NCBI GenBank assembly: GCA_024809215.1 | Contig: JANUBW010000007.1 | Span: 124,001 to 188,000 of the forward strand | Reading direction: 5' to 3' | From: Niastella sp. OAS944 | Lineage (GTDB): Bacteria > Bacteroidota > Bacteroidia > Chitinophagales > Chitinophagaceae | DNA length: 64,000 nt | Shown: piece after piece, positions 25,082-34,039 of the stretch | How the letters are laid out: the number at the start of each line of letters is the position of its first letter | Numbering within the stretch: position 1 is the first letter of the stretch | The notes under the pieces: model-generated | Database searches by the model: none | Seen by the model: only the letters and a program-made list of their open reading frames with translations | What the model was told of the DNA's origin: nothing | Position numbers and translations under genes: made by a program

Positions 25082-25948
25082 TCGGGTAGTCACATACACC
25101 CCCGCAAGAATAATAATTAATCCAACAACCTGCCAGCTGTTAATGGTTTCCCCTGCCAGCAAACCCCACGATAGCGCAATAAACGGAATACCATAGGTGA
25201 CCATAGAAGCAAATAACCCGCCCGAACGTTTTATAAGTATATAGAAAAGTATAGTGGCAACCGCTGTGCCCAAAATACCCAAAAGTGAAGAGGCGCCGCT
25301 TGAATACAGTATACCTTTTTGCGTTAATGGCAATGAAAAATATCCTGTGGCCCATAGTATAACAAAGCAGGGGATAAGCAGCAACGCAAAGCTTACGGCA
25401 ACCACCGCCAGTGACGATGTTTGCTGTAAATGACGGCCAACCAGGTTTATGTTCAATCCATATAAAACAGTAGCTACAAGTGCAAACGCGGCATAGGATA
25501 GAAATTGCATATTTACACTGCCTTTAGCAAACAACAATACCACCATACCACCCATGGCAATTGATACCCCCACAAGCTTATGTAATTGAAATACCTGGCC
25601 AAAGAACAATAAGCCGGTAAATATGGTAAATACAGGGGTGAGTGAATTAAGAAATCCGGCAAGCGAGCTATCTATCTTTGTTTCGGCCAAACAAAATAAA
25701 TAAGCAGGGAAGAAGCTGCCCAATATTCCCGATAGAAATACATAGCCGAGTTTATTGAGCGGAATATTTTTCCATTGTTTAATTGCTACAGGCAGCAACA
25801 CCAGGCCGGCGCTCAGTATTCGTATGGTGGCCACCTGGTATGCACTTAAGTGGGTAATGCCTTCTTTCATTAGTATAAAGGAGCTGCCCCAAATAATACA
25901 AAGCACAATGAAAACAATTCCATTAATGAACGATCCCCTGTTTGGCAT
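25067..25948 (-). CDS. EamA/DMT-superfamily transporter
   Basis: Ten-helix membrane protein of 293 residues made of two EamA repeats; the family marker GSSFILMKEGI is near residues 20-30 and the second repeat begins about 150. Such proteins export or import small metabolites, and the substrate cannot be predicted. The C-terminal TRWKKK and stop lie inside the right arm of an AAGTAGGA-type palindrome at 24966-25081, so the repeat extends into the coding sequence. Confidence 0.9.
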   Translation of the reverse strand: MPNRGSFINGIVFIVLCIIWGSSFILMKEGITHLSAYQVATIRILSAGLVLLPVAIKQWKNIPLNKLGYVFLSGILGSFFPAYLFCLAETKIDSSLAGFLNSLTPVFTIFTGLLFFGQVFQLHKLVGVSIAMGGMVVLLFAKGSVNMQFLSYAAFALVATVLYGLNINLVGRHLQQTSSLAVVAVSFALLLIPCFVILWATGYFSLPLTQKGILYSSGASSLLGILGTAVATILFYILIKRSGGLFASMVTYGIPFIALSWGLLAGETINSWQVVGLIIILAGVYVTTRWKKK

Positions 25949-26014
25949 GTAAATATTTGTTCAAAAATCAGGTATTCATTTCGAAATGTAATAATTTGAC
26001 GTAAACATATTTGT

Positions 26015-26761
26015 ATGGCTAATATCAAGTTGAAAGACATTAGTACCCGGGCGCCTAAAGATTGGGACAAGGAAGAAACAAAAGCAAAAACGGAGGGGAT
26101 AATTGAAAGTTTGAATGAATTACAGAATCTATTGTATGCCGAATCGAAGCATGCTGTATTGGTAGTATTACAGGGTATGGATGCAAGTGGCAAAGACGGC
26201 GTTATAAGAAAAGTATTTGGCGCGCTGAACCCGCAAGGCGTGCAGGTGCATTCGTTTAAAGCACCTACAGAAGAAGAACTGAGCCACGATTTTTTATGGC
26301 GTGTACATAAGGCTGTTCCCGCCAAAGGCAGTATTCAGATATTTAACCGCTCGCATTATGAAGATGTACTGATAACCCGCGTACATAAATGGATAGATGA
26401 AAAAACGGTTAAGAAACGTATGAAGGCCATTAACGACTTTGAACAGTTGCTGCAGGAACATAACAGTACTACCATATTGAAATTCTATTTGCATATATCA
26501 CCCGAAGAGCAGGAGCAACGTTTGCAGGAACGTATTCATAACCCGGCCAAGCAATGGAAGTATAACGAAAAGGATTTTGAAGAAGCCAAGTTGTGGGACG
26601 ATTACAGGGCTGCTTATGAAGATTGTTTTGAACAATGCAATGATGTACCCTGGACAATTGTGCCGGCCGATCAGAACTGGTATAAAGAATACATAATAGC
26701 GCATACCCTGCAAAAAGCGCTTGAAAAGCTGAATATGCAATACCCGGGGTTAAAGAAGTAA
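26015..26761 (+). CDS. Polyphosphate kinase 2 family protein
   Basis: Predicted to transfer phosphate between polyphosphate and nucleotides. The 248-residue, single-domain protein has a P-loop GMDASGKDG (residues 54-62), the Walker B-like FNRSHYEDVL, and an arginine-containing lid region after HKWIDEKTVKKR. The size and motifs fit the one-domain PPK2 classes; class III enzymes known from Cytophaga make ATP from AMP, but the class here is inference. Monocistronic, divergent from the DMT transporter. Confidence 0.93.
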   Translation: MANIKLKDISTRAPKDWDKEETKAKTEGIIESLNELQNLLYAESKHAVLVVLQGMDASGKDGVIRKVFGALNPQGVQVHSFKAPTEEELSHDFLWRVHKAVPAKGSIQIFNRSHYEDVLITRVHKWIDEKTVKKRMKAINDFEQLLQEHNSTTILKFYLHISPEEQEQRLQERIHNPAKQWKYNEKDFEEAKLWDDYRAAYEDCFEQCNDVPWTIVPADQNWYKEYIIAHTLQKALEKLNMQYPGLKK

Positions 26762-26848
26762 ACAACTTGTTAATATCAATCAGGAAGCTGATATTGATAA
26801 AATTGATATATTAGAAGTAAATATCATTAACAACTAAAACTATTTTTT

Positions 26849-27220
26849 ATGGGAATGATGAAAGAATTTAAGGAATTTGCCATGAAGGGCAACGTAGTTG
26901 ACCTGGCAATTGGTGTTATCATCGGCGCGGCATTTAGCAAAATTGTAAGTTCACTTGTTGATGATGTTATTACGCCCCTGTTGTTGAAACCTGCACTGGA
27001 TGCAGCTAACCTGCAAGATCTTGACAAACTGACTATAATGGGTACCGTTAAGGTTGGTGTGTTTTTATCTGCCACTATTAACTTCATTATCGTTGCTTTT
27101 ATACTATTCCTGATCGTAAAAGGTATTAACCGTTTCAAGAAAAAAGAAGAAGCTGCAGCTCCGGTTACTCCCGAGGAAGTTATTTTATTGCGTGAAATTC
27201 GCGATTCATTAAAGAAATAG
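26849..27220 (+). CDS. mscL: Large-conductance mechanosensitive channel
   Basis: Emergency valve that opens under hypo-osmotic membrane tension. The 123-residue product has the amphipathic N-terminus, TM1 with the pore-lining [19 protein letters not shown], a short periplasmic loop, TM2 ([18 protein letters not shown]) and a charged cytoplasmic helix. The loop is compact. The intergenic DNA upstream (26770-26800) has a small inverted repeat around AATATCA/TGATATT whose role is unclear. Confidence 0.96.
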   Translation: MGMMKEFKEFAMKGNVVDLAIGVIIGAAFSKIVSSLVDDVITPLLLKPALDAANLQDLDKLTIMGTVKVGVFLSATINFIIVAFILFLIVKGINRFKKKEEAAAPVTPEEVILLREIRDSLKK

Positions 27221-27245
27221 GCTATAGGAAATAAAACATGGGTTT

Positions 27246-27253
27246 TATATTTG
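27246..27253 (+). promoter_or_regulatory. -7 promoter box for the DUF3078 gene
   Basis: TATATTTG, exact match. The predicted start of transcription (about 27260) falls within the hairpin at 27257-27282, an odd arrangement. Confidence 0.6.
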
Positions 27254-27256
27254 CAG

Positions 27257-27290
27257 GGCATTTTGATTAACGTCAAAATGCCTTTTCTTT
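27257..27290 (+). terminator. T-tailed hairpin at the start of the DUF3078 transcript
   Basis: GGCATTTTGA (27257-27266) and TCAAAATGCC (27273-27282), a 10-bp perfect stem, then TTTTCTTTT. It may be the mscL terminator, but it starts 3 bases after the promoter box of the next gene, so it could also be a 5' stem of that message. Confidence 0.6.
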
Positions 27291-27310
27291 TAAACATTAT
27301 AAACAACCGT

Positions 27311-28243
27311 ATGCAGAAAGTTGCACTGGCGTTCGCTTTTATAGCGATAACGTTTACCAGCATGGCCCAAGACAAAACCGTTCAGGAGTTAAGAGGCGAA
27401 ATAGGAAAATCAATTAAAAAAGATGCAAGCGATACCGCTGTAAAAACCTGGAAAACCGGTGGTATGTTCAATTCTACCATTGGGCAAACCTCGCTGTCGA
27501 ACTGGGCAGCTGGTGGCGACCAGTTCTCGTTTAATGCAAATGGATTACTGAACTTATTTGCTTTTTATAAAAAGGGCCGGCATTCGTGGGATAACAACAT
27601 AGACCTTGAGATCGGCTATATTAATTCCACATCACTGGGTACCCGCAAAACCAACGACCGCATAGATATATTATCAAAGTATGGTTGCCAGCTCTTTGAT
27701 CATATGTACCTCACCGGGCTGTTCAACTTCCGCTCACAGTTTACCGATGGTTTTACCTACCCCAATGATACTACCAAGATCAAACAATCTACATTTATGG
27801 CCCCGGCCTATGTGATCGTTGCTGCGGGTATGGACTGGAAACCGAGCCCTACTTTTTCTTTGTTCCTTTCGCCCATTACAACCCGTTGGGTAATAGTAAA
27901 GGACGATGAATTATCGGCTAAAGGCGCCTATGGTGTTGATACCGGCAAAACAGTACGTAATGAGATAGGTGCTTATTTAACCGCCACTGTAAACCGCGAG
28001 ATCATCAAGAATTTAACCTATAAGGCCAAGCTCGATCTGTTCTCCAACTATAAACACAATCCCGAAAATATCGACCTGTTTATGACCAATCTGTTGGCCA
28101 TGAATGTGTACAAGGGTTTTTCTTTTAATATCGGTGTTGATCTTGTATATGACGACGATGTAAAAACCTTTGGTAAAGATAAAAATGCCCCCCGCCTGCA
28201 GGTGCGCCAGTTTATTGGTGTTGGGTACCAGCGAAAGTTCTAA
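27311..28243 (+). CDS. DUF3078 domain-containing outer-membrane-like protein
   Basis: Exported protein of about 310 residues with a signal peptide ending TSMAQ. It then shows alternating hydrophobic and polar beta-strand patterns (GGMFNSTIGQTSLSNWAAGG and later) and a C-terminal aromatic strand RQFIGVGYQRKF, as in outer-membrane beta-barrels. This matches the Bacteroidota family DUF3078, whose function is unknown. I start at the ATG at 27311 (MQKVALAF) because the open frame upstream to 27251 covers a promoter and a hairpin. Confidence 0.87.
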   Translation: MQKVALAFAFIAITFTSMAQDKTVQELRGEIGKSIKKDASDTAVKTWKTGGMFNSTIGQTSLSNWAAGGDQFSFNANGLLNLFAFYKKGRHSWDNNIDLEIGYINSTSLGTRKTNDRIDILSKYGCQLFDHMYLTGLFNFRSQFTDGFTYPNDTTKIKQSTFMAPAYVIVAAGMDWKPSPTFSLFLSPITTRWVIVKDDELSAKGAYGVDTGKTVRNEIGAYLTATVNREIIKNLTYKAKLDLFSNYKHNPENIDLFMTNLLAMNVYKGFSFNIGVDLVYDDDVKTFGKDKNAPRLQVRQFIGVGYQRKF

Positions 28244-28531
28244 TGCATTGATTTTAAAACTTATGTATGGCAGGGGAATCGGTATAAATTAATAGCATTC
28301 CCAAAAAATTAAACAGTTACCAGTTGCCGGTTTCCTGTTACCAGGGGCTAAAGCAGCTGGTATTTGTATTTCCTGGCGCCTGGTAACTGGTACCTGGAAA
28401 CTGGTCAAAATCTTCCTTTTCACAATTTATATACAATATCGGCCGAAGGCAGCCTGTGATTTTCTGCAATTGTTTTTTTGGCGTAGGTTTGTTGGCTCCC
28501 GCCGCCGGCAGGAAGGAAAAAATAGAAACAA
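28243..28531. repeat. Spacer with CTGGTAACTGG words, DUF3078-scpA
   Basis: About 290 bases. Words CAGTTACCAGTTGCCGG and TTCCTGTTACCAGG (28313-28345) face CTGGTAACTGGTACCTGG (28378-28405). The scpA promoter box follows at 28484. Confidence 0.65.
28484..28491 (+). promoter_or_regulatory. -7 promoter box for scpA
   Basis: TAGGTTTG, exact match, 40 bases before the GTG start of scpA; a TTG about 21 bases upstream could be the -33 element. Confidence 0.6.
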
Positions 28532-29365
28532 GTGAGTCAACCATCGTATCAGATCAAGTTACCGCAGTTTGAAGGTCCGTTCGACCTGTTACTGTTCTTT
28601 ATTGAGCGGGATGAACTGGATATTTACAATATTCCCATCAGCAATATCATTAAGGATTTCCTTGAATATATTCATGGGCAGGAACAATTGAACATCGAGC
28701 TTTCGAGCGAGTTCATCCTGTTCGTGTCTACTCTTATGCGTATCAAAGCCAGGATGTTACTGCCCCGTAAAGAACTGGATGCGCAGGGTAATGAAATAGA
28801 TCCCCGTCAGGAACTGGTTGACAAGATCCTTGAGTACAAACGCTTTAAGGAAGCTTCGGCCAAGATGGCCGAAATGGAAGCCATCCGGATGTTAATGGTG
28901 CGCCGCGGCAACCTGGCCAAAGACATTGCCGCTATTGGCGAAGAGAGTGGTGAGGGAACTGAAATTCAAACCATTACACTTTTCAAATTGATGAAAACAT
29001 TTGAAAGGGTAATGAAGAAAGTGGAACAGCGTAATGTGAAACCGGTACACACCGTGGTAAAGTATAACTACACCATGGAAGAAAGCCGCCACTACGCCCT
29101 GGAAACCATGAAGAAGGAAAAAGTAATGTCGTTTGAAAAACTGTTCGATGTTTGCCAGGACCGTATACATGCCATCTTTATCTTCCTTTCCATGTTGGAG
29201 CTGGTTCAAATGAAGTACATGACCATTATGGTAAGCGAAGGCCGAAATAACTTTATTGTTGAGTTGAACGAGAACTGGGAGCAGGATGTTGATCCCAATC
29301 AACCAGGTATTCTTCCTCCCGGCGACGATGATCCCGAAAGACAAACACCCGAGTCGGTTTTATAA
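28532..29365 (+). CDS. scpA: Segregation and condensation protein A
   Basis: Kleisin-like subunit that bridges SMC heads in chromosome condensation. The 277-residue product has the N-terminal signature IKLPQFEGPFDLLLFFIERDELDIYNIPI and the winged-helix C-terminal part (VMSFEKLFDVCQDRIHAIFIFLSMLEL). The start is a GTG at 28532. scpB is not in the window. A perfect promoter box lies at 28484-28491, and a T-tailed hairpin follows the gene. Confidence 0.94.
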   Translation: MSQPSYQIKLPQFEGPFDLLLFFIERDELDIYNIPISNIIKDFLEYIHGQEQLNIELSSEFILFVSTLMRIKARMLLPRKELDAQGNEIDPRQELVDKILEYKRFKEASAKMAEMEAIRMLMVRRGNLAKDIAAIGEESGEGTEIQTITLFKLMKTFERVMKKVEQRNVKPVHTVVKYNYTMEESRHYALETMKKEKVMSFEKLFDVCQDRIHAIFIFLSMLELVQMKYMTIMVSEGRNNFIVELNENWEQDVDPNQPGILPPGDDDPERQTPESVL

Positions 29366-29376
29366 AATCTTAAAAG

Positions 29377-29403
29377 AGTCCCGTTACAACGGGACTTTTT
29401 TCT
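29377..29403. terminator. Terminator after scpA
   Basis: AGTCCCGT/ACGGGACT with a 4-base loop and a T-run on the plus strand; scpA and the YkuD_2 gene converge here. Confidence 0.8.
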
Positions 29404-29404
29404 T

Positions 29405-30043
29405 TTAATTAGTATCGAAAGTAAACAACAGCATAGGTTGCTTCGACTTATCAATAATAGTAGCAAGCTTAGTTAGAAATGAGCCCGAAACCGTAGGGCA
29501 GCCATCGCTTTGACAAATAGGTAATGGATCTACTTCGCCATTAGGCACACAGCTATGTGAATGCAATACCACAAACCGCTTAAAGGCATTACTGTTTGTT
29601 GAGTCGAGCCCATGTAACTTATAGGCCAGTCCGAACTTACCATTGTAATGATTGCCTATTTTATATTTACCCAGTGAAGTACAGCCGCAGCCAACTCCAT
29701 TTCCATACTGGCGGCCCTTAAGCCAATCCCGGTTACAACGGCCATGTGCTACCAAACCGGCATCTAACACCGTGTTATTTTTCAAATCATATATAAAGAA
29801 CCGGTTCTTCCCCGATTCAATGCTCATATCTACTAAAAAGCAGGTATTGGTATTATAGCCATGCTGTTGTGCATAGGTAAGTAGCGGTTTGGCGTGCAGG
29901 TTAAGGCGCGTTAATAATTTCCGGTTCGAAACATCAGTTACCGTGTGATGTGTTTTGCGCCTGATCTTTGAATAATACCAGGCAGCGGTTGCCAGTAAAC
30001 AGCAAAGGAACACGGCGAGTGTAGTGAGAATGATGCGTTTCAT
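29405..30043 (-). CDS. YkuD_2-type L,D-transpeptidase-like protein, membrane anchored
   Basis: About 212 residues, with one N-terminal membrane helix (IILTTLAVFLCCLLATAAWYY) and no lipobox. The catalytic part matches the murein L,D-transpeptidase catalytic-domain family (YkuD_2): a histidine in VVLHSHSCVPN and the nucleophile in ICQSDGCPTVS. L,D-transpeptidases remodel peptidoglycan cross-links, but activity of this branch is inferred. It is a close paralogue of the next gene (30118-30702), 75 bases away on the same strand. I prefer the ATG at 30043 (MKRIILTT) over the one at 30067. Confidence 0.85.
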   Translation of the reverse strand: MKRIILTTLAVFLCCLLATAAWYYSKIRRKTHHTVTDVSNRKLLTRLNLHAKPLLTYAQQHGYNTNTCFLVDMSIESGKNRFFIYDLKNNTVLDAGLVAHGRCNRDWLKGRQYGNGVGCGCTSLGKYKIGNHYNGKFGLAYKLHGLDSTNSNAFKRFVVLHSHSCVPNGEVDPLPICQSDGCPTVSGSFLTKLATIIDKSKQPMLLFTFDTN

Positions 30044-30117
30044 GGTGGAAAGGGTTGTGCTAGCCAAAAAGACGTTTCAACCGCTGTATTCCATATGTAC
30101 GTGTAGCCAATAAAATG

Positions 30118-30702
30118 TTAAAGGGAATCGTAAATAGATAGTAGCAACGGTTGTTTTGATTGATCGATTATGAGGGCTAACTTTTTCAGTAATGTTTCCG
30201 ACACCATGGGGCAGCCATCGCTTTGGCAAATGGGTTCGGGGTTTACTTCTTCATTAGGCACACAATAATGTGCATGCATTACGATGAGCCGCTTAAAGGC
30301 GTTGCTGTTTGTAGCATCTAACCCATGTAGTTTATAAGCCAAACCATATTTACCCTTGTACGAAGTACCTATCTTATACTTTCCCAGTGAGGTGCAGCCG
30401 CAGCCCATGGTATTCCCATATTGCCGTACAACAAGTCCCTTACTATTGCATGCGCCATGTGATACCAGCCCTGAATCAATTACAGAATCTTTTTGCAGGT
30501 CATATACAAAGAATCGTTTCTTCCCCGGCTCAATACTCATGTCAATCAAAAAACAGGTATGGGTATTATAACCGTGCTGCCTGGCATATGCCAGTAATGA
30601 TCGGGCACGTTCTTTCAGTTTAGGCGGTGACGTTTTGGTTGAAAGGGCTCCGGCTGTTAAAAAGCACTGCAGGGTGATAGAAAGGAACAGTATTCGTTGC
30701 AT
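30118..30702 (-). CDS. YkuD_2-type L,D-transpeptidase-like protein, secreted
   Basis: Tandem paralogue of the neighbouring gene, about 194 residues, sharing long stretches such as GCGCTSLGKYKIG, GLAYKLHGLD and NSNAFKR. The catalytic block is ICQSDGCPMVS. Its N-terminus is a cleavable signal peptide (ILFLSITLQCFLTAGALS) rather than an uncleaved anchor, so the two copies may act at different places in the envelope. I use the ATG at 30702 (MQRILFLS); the longer start at 30729 is possible. Confidence 0.85.
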   Translation of the reverse strand: MQRILFLSITLQCFLTAGALSTKTSPPKLKERARSLLAYARQHGYNTHTCFLIDMSIEPGKKRFFVYDLQKDSVIDSGLVSHGACNSKGLVVRQYGNTMGCGCTSLGKYKIGTSYKGKYGLAYKLHGLDATNSNAFKRLIVMHAHYCVPNEEVNPEPICQSDGCPMVSETLLKKLALIIDQSKQPLLLSIYDSL

Positions 30703-30746
30703 GGTACAGGATTGTAAACAAAAACGCAATTGTAGCCGAATTCTTA

Positions 30747-30776
30747 TAAAAAAATCCCCGACGGTACCGTCGGGGA
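30747..30776 (-). terminator. Terminator after dxs
   Basis: Perfect palindrome TCCCCGACGGTACCGTCGGG (plus closing bases) followed, on the minus strand, by a run of eight T's. It begins 25 bases past the dxs stop. Confidence 0.85.
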
Positions 30777-30800
30777 CTTCTTATAATTTGAAGTTTGATC

Positions 30801-32732
30801 TTATCCCATCAACTGGCTTACCGTAACTTTTCCCTTCAACATAGTGCGAACTGTTTCGGCAATAGCCTGCGCATCGTAGTGACATTCATGATAAAGTTCC
30901 TTAGGTGAACCATGTTCAACAATGCGATCGGGGATCCCTAATATTTTTACTTCGGCTTTATAATTGTGTTCGGCCATAAACTCAAGAATGGCGCTACCAA
31001 AACCACCAGTCACAGTTCCATCTTCTACGGTAACTACTTTGTCGTATTTGCTGAACACTTCGTGCAGCAATGATTCATCGAGTGGTTTCACAAAACGCAT
31101 ATCATAATGCGCCGGGTTCAGTCCATCGGTTTTTAATTCACGAATGGCGGCGGTAGCAAAGTTACCCGGGTGGCCAATGGTAAGAATGGCAATATCCTGT
31201 CCGTCCTTGATCTTTCTGCCCTTACCAATTTGAATTTCTTCAAAAGGTGTTCTCCATTCAGGAAGCACACCCTGGCCGCGTGGATAGCGGATCACAAAGG
31301 GCAACTCCATTGAATCGAGCTGGGATGTATACATAAGATTACGCAGCTCGCTTTCATTCATGGGCGCACTGATGATGAGGTTGGGAATACAACGCATGTA
31401 TGCAATGTCGTAAGCGCCATGGTGAGTAGGGCCGTCTTCGCCAACAAGCCCCGCGCGGTCGAGAACAAGTACTACCGGCAGCTTTTGAATAGCTACATCA
31501 TGTACTACCTGGTCGTAGGCGCGTTGCATAAATGAAGAGTAAATGTTACAGAACACCCGCATGCCCTGTGTAGCCATACCGGCGCTAAGGGTTACAGCAT
31601 GCTGTTCGCAAATGCCCACGTCAAAAGCGCGGTCGGGCATTTTATCCATCATAAACTTAAGCGAAGAACCCGAAGGCATGGCAGGTGTAACGCCAAAGAT
31701 CTTATCGTTCTTTTCAGCAAGTTCAATCAGGGTATGACCAAATACATCCTGGTATTTGGGAGGTTGCGGTGTTTCGTATTTCTTTTTATAAATTTCACCG
31801 GTGATCTTGTCGAATAAACCGGGAGCATGCCACAGGGTTTGTTCTTTTTCGGCCAGGGCATAGCCCTTGCCTTTTACCGTGAGTACGTGCAATAATTTGG
31901 GACCAGGAATTTTCTTCAGGTCGTTTAAGGTATCAACCAGCTTGGTGATATTGTTGCCATCGATAGGGCCAAAGTACCGCAGCTTTAAAGATTCGAACAG
32001 GTTACTGCTTTTGTTGATGAACCCTTTTATACTGTGTTCCAGTTTGCTGGCCATTTCGCGGCTAAAGTTCTTACCAATAGGTAATTTACCCAGCGCCTTC
32101 CAAATATCGTCCTTCAGGCGGTTGTATGTATGTGAGGTGGTAATATCGGTTAGGTATTCCCGCAGCGCACCCACGTTGGGGTCAATGCTCATACAGTTAT
32201 CGTTGAGGATAATGAGTACGTCAGAATCGGCAACGCCGGCATGGTTCATGCCTTCAAATGCAAGGCCTGCGGTAAGGGCGCCATCGCCAATTACAGCAAC
32301 CGATTTACGGTTCTCGCCTTTATATTTGGCGGCCATGGCCATACCCAGGGCGGCAGAAATGGAAGTAGAAGAGTGACCTACGCCAAATGTGTCATATTCA
32401 CTTTCGCTACGTTTGGGAAAACCGCTAAGACCGTGGTATTTACGGTTGGTATGAAATTCATCGCGCCGGCCGGTGATAATTTTGTGTCCATATGCCTGGT
32501 GACCTACGTCCCACACCAGTTGATCGTACGGGGTATTGTAGATGTAATGCAATGCTACGGTAAGCTCTACCACACCCAGGCTGGCGGCAAAATGCCCGCC
32601 ATGAACACTCACCACATCAATGATATATTGACGCAATTCGTCACACACCTGGTGTAACTGCTCTCTACTCAATAGTTTAAGATCGGCCGGGGAATTAATG
32701 GTAGTCAACAATGGGCCGGGTGTGATGTCCAT
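30801..32732 (-). CDS. dxs: 1-deoxy-D-xylulose-5-phosphate synthase
   Basis: First enzyme of the MEP isoprenoid pathway, joining pyruvate and glyceraldehyde-3-phosphate with thiamine pyrophosphate. The 643-residue product has GHQAYGHKIITGR, the TPP motif VIGDGALTAGLAFEG, the transketolase-type DRAGLVGEDGPTHHG block and the C-terminal VEDGTVTGGFGSA. Flanks fit a single-gene unit: a perfect promoter box 20-27 bases upstream and a perfect palindromic terminator just after the stop. Confidence 0.97.
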   Translation of the reverse strand: MDITPGPLLTTINSPADLKLLSREQLHQVCDELRQYIIDVVSVHGGHFAASLGVVELTVALHYIYNTPYDQLVWDVGHQAYGHKIITGRRDEFHTNRKYHGLSGFPKRSESEYDTFGVGHSSTSISAALGMAMAAKYKGENRKSVAVIGDGALTAGLAFEGMNHAGVADSDVLIILNDNCMSIDPNVGALREYLTDITTSHTYNRLKDDIWKALGKLPIGKNFSREMASKLEHSIKGFINKSSNLFESLKLRYFGPIDGNNITKLVDTLNDLKKIPGPKLLHVLTVKGKGYALAEKEQTLWHAPGLFDKITGEIYKKKYETPQPPKYQDVFGHTLIELAEKNDKIFGVTPAMPSGSSLKFMMDKMPDRAFDVGICEQHAVTLSAGMATQGMRVFCNIYSSFMQRAYDQVVHDVAIQKLPVVLVLDRAGLVGEDGPTHHGAYDIAYMRCIPNLIISAPMNESELRNLMYTSQLDSMELPFVIRYPRGQGVLPEWRTPFEEIQIGKGRKIKDGQDIAILTIGHPGNFATAAIRELKTDGLNPAHYDMRFVKPLDESLLHEVFSKYDKVVTVEDGTVTGGFGSAILEFMAEHNYKAEVKILGIPDRIVEHGSPKELYHECHYDAQAIAETVRTMLKGKVTVSQLMG

Positions 32733-32751
32733 TTAATTGAAATTTTAGCGA

Positions 32752-32759
32752 CAAAAATA
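32752..32759 (-). promoter_or_regulatory. -7 promoter box for dxs
   Basis: Reverse-strand TATTTTTG, exact match, 20 bases before the dxs ATG. Confidence 0.65.
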
Positions 32760-32949
32760 CATCTTTCTATCGTGAGCCCTAGTACTGGCCAGATTTTAAC
32801 AGAACAAAAAAACGTGCCGGGCTTAGGGAATATTTAGGGTAGTACAAAAAGGGACGCCGATTTATTGACAATTTCACTACTTTGTAGTGCCGGTAACCTA
32901 TTTATACGGCCATATATCCAATTTACCCAATAAGAGCGGGCCAATTGCC

Positions 32950-32957
32950 TAGATTTG
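32950..32957 (+). promoter_or_regulatory. -7 promoter box for the histidine kinase operon
   Basis: TAGATTTG, exact match, inside the longer kinase frame; supports the ATG at 32975 with a leader of about 11 bases. Confidence 0.65.
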
Positions 32958-32974
32958 TTATAGTTCCAACAAGC

Positions 32975-34030
32975 ATGATGAAGAAGAGAATTCCATATTA
33001 CTGGCTTTGCCAGTTCGTAGGCTGGAGCGCCTTTATTGTATTGTTCATATTTTTCTACCTGACCCTGCGCACCCAGGAAACGCCTTACATTTACCATGTG
33101 CTGGTAGTGGAGGCTATTATTGGCTTCGTGGTTACGCATGTGATGCGGTTTTTTATACGCAAAAACAAGATCGTTGATAAGCCGGTGAACGAACAGGTGT
33201 TTTATATAATTTTTATTTCTATCCTGTTTGCGCTATTGTATTCGGCCATTGGTACCACCCTCGAACAGTTGTTGAAAATTGAAGCGCCCAGGCAAAAGTC
33301 GATCTCATTGTTGAATAAGATCATGCGGGCATCCATGGGTTGTTTTATGTTCATTCTTATCTGGAACATGATCTACTTCGCCTATCATTATATTTTGAAA
33401 ACACGGCAGGCGCAATTAGATAAGATCAGGCTTGAGTCGCTGGTAAAAGAACTTGAGCTGAAGACCATTAAAGCGCACATTAACCCACATTTCATTTTTA
33501 ACGCCCTTAATAGCATTCGTGCATTGATCGATGAAAATCCCGGCCGCGCCCGTAATGCCATTACCGAGCTCAGTAATATTTTGCGCAGTAGTATGCAGGC
33601 AGAGAAAGTGGAAACAGTGCCCTTTGAAAAAGAGCTTGACATAGTTAAGGATTACCTGGCGCTGGAGTATATACGCTTTGAAGACCGCCTTAAAATCGAA
33701 TATCAGATAGACGAAGATACCCTCGATCAACCGGTGCCGCCAATGATGCTGCAAACGCTGGTAGAGAATGCCATCAAACATGGCATAGGAAAACAAATAA
33801 GCGGCGGGGTTGTGAAAGTAGTGTCAGATTTTAAAGAGAACTATCACGAGCTGGTAGTGCTGAACACCGGTTACCTGAACGGACATATTCAGGAAGGCGA
33901 TGGTTTTGGTTTGTTCAGTACAAAGAACCGGTTGCAATTATTATTTGGCGAAAAAGCTAATTTTGAAATAAAGCAAGTGGGATCTGATCTGGTAGAAGCC
34001 CGTATATTGATCCCTGTTGAAATAAAATAA
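32975..34030 (+). CDS. Sensor histidine kinase, LytS/YehU type
   Basis: Membrane sensor of about 351 residues. Four hydrophobic helices occupy about the first 140 residues, then a coiled linker, then the His_kinase domain with the phospho-acceptor block HINPHFIFNALNSIRALI, the N-box QTLVENAIKHGI and a short G-box (GDGFGLFSTKNRL). No extracellular sensor domain is obvious. The ATG at 32975 (MMKKRIPYYW) fits a promoter box at 32950-32957. The partner regulator follows after 9 bases. Confidence 0.93.
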   Translation: MMKKRIPYYWLCQFVGWSAFIVLFIFFYLTLRTQETPYIYHVLVVEAIIGFVVTHVMRFFIRKNKIVDKPVNEQVFYIIFISILFALLYSAIGTTLEQLLKIEAPRQKSISLLNKIMRASMGCFMFILIWNMIYFAYHYILKTRQAQLDKIRLESLVKELELKTIKAHINPHFIFNALNSIRALIDENPGRARNAITELSNILRSSMQAEKVETVPFEKELDIVKDYLALEYIRFEDRLKIEYQIDEDTLDQPVPPMMLQTLVENAIKHGIGKQISGGVVKVVSDFKENYHELVVLNTGYLNGHIQEGDGFGLFSTKNRLQLLFGEKANFEIKQVGSDLVEARILIPVEIK

Positions 34031-34039
34031 AACCAGTTT

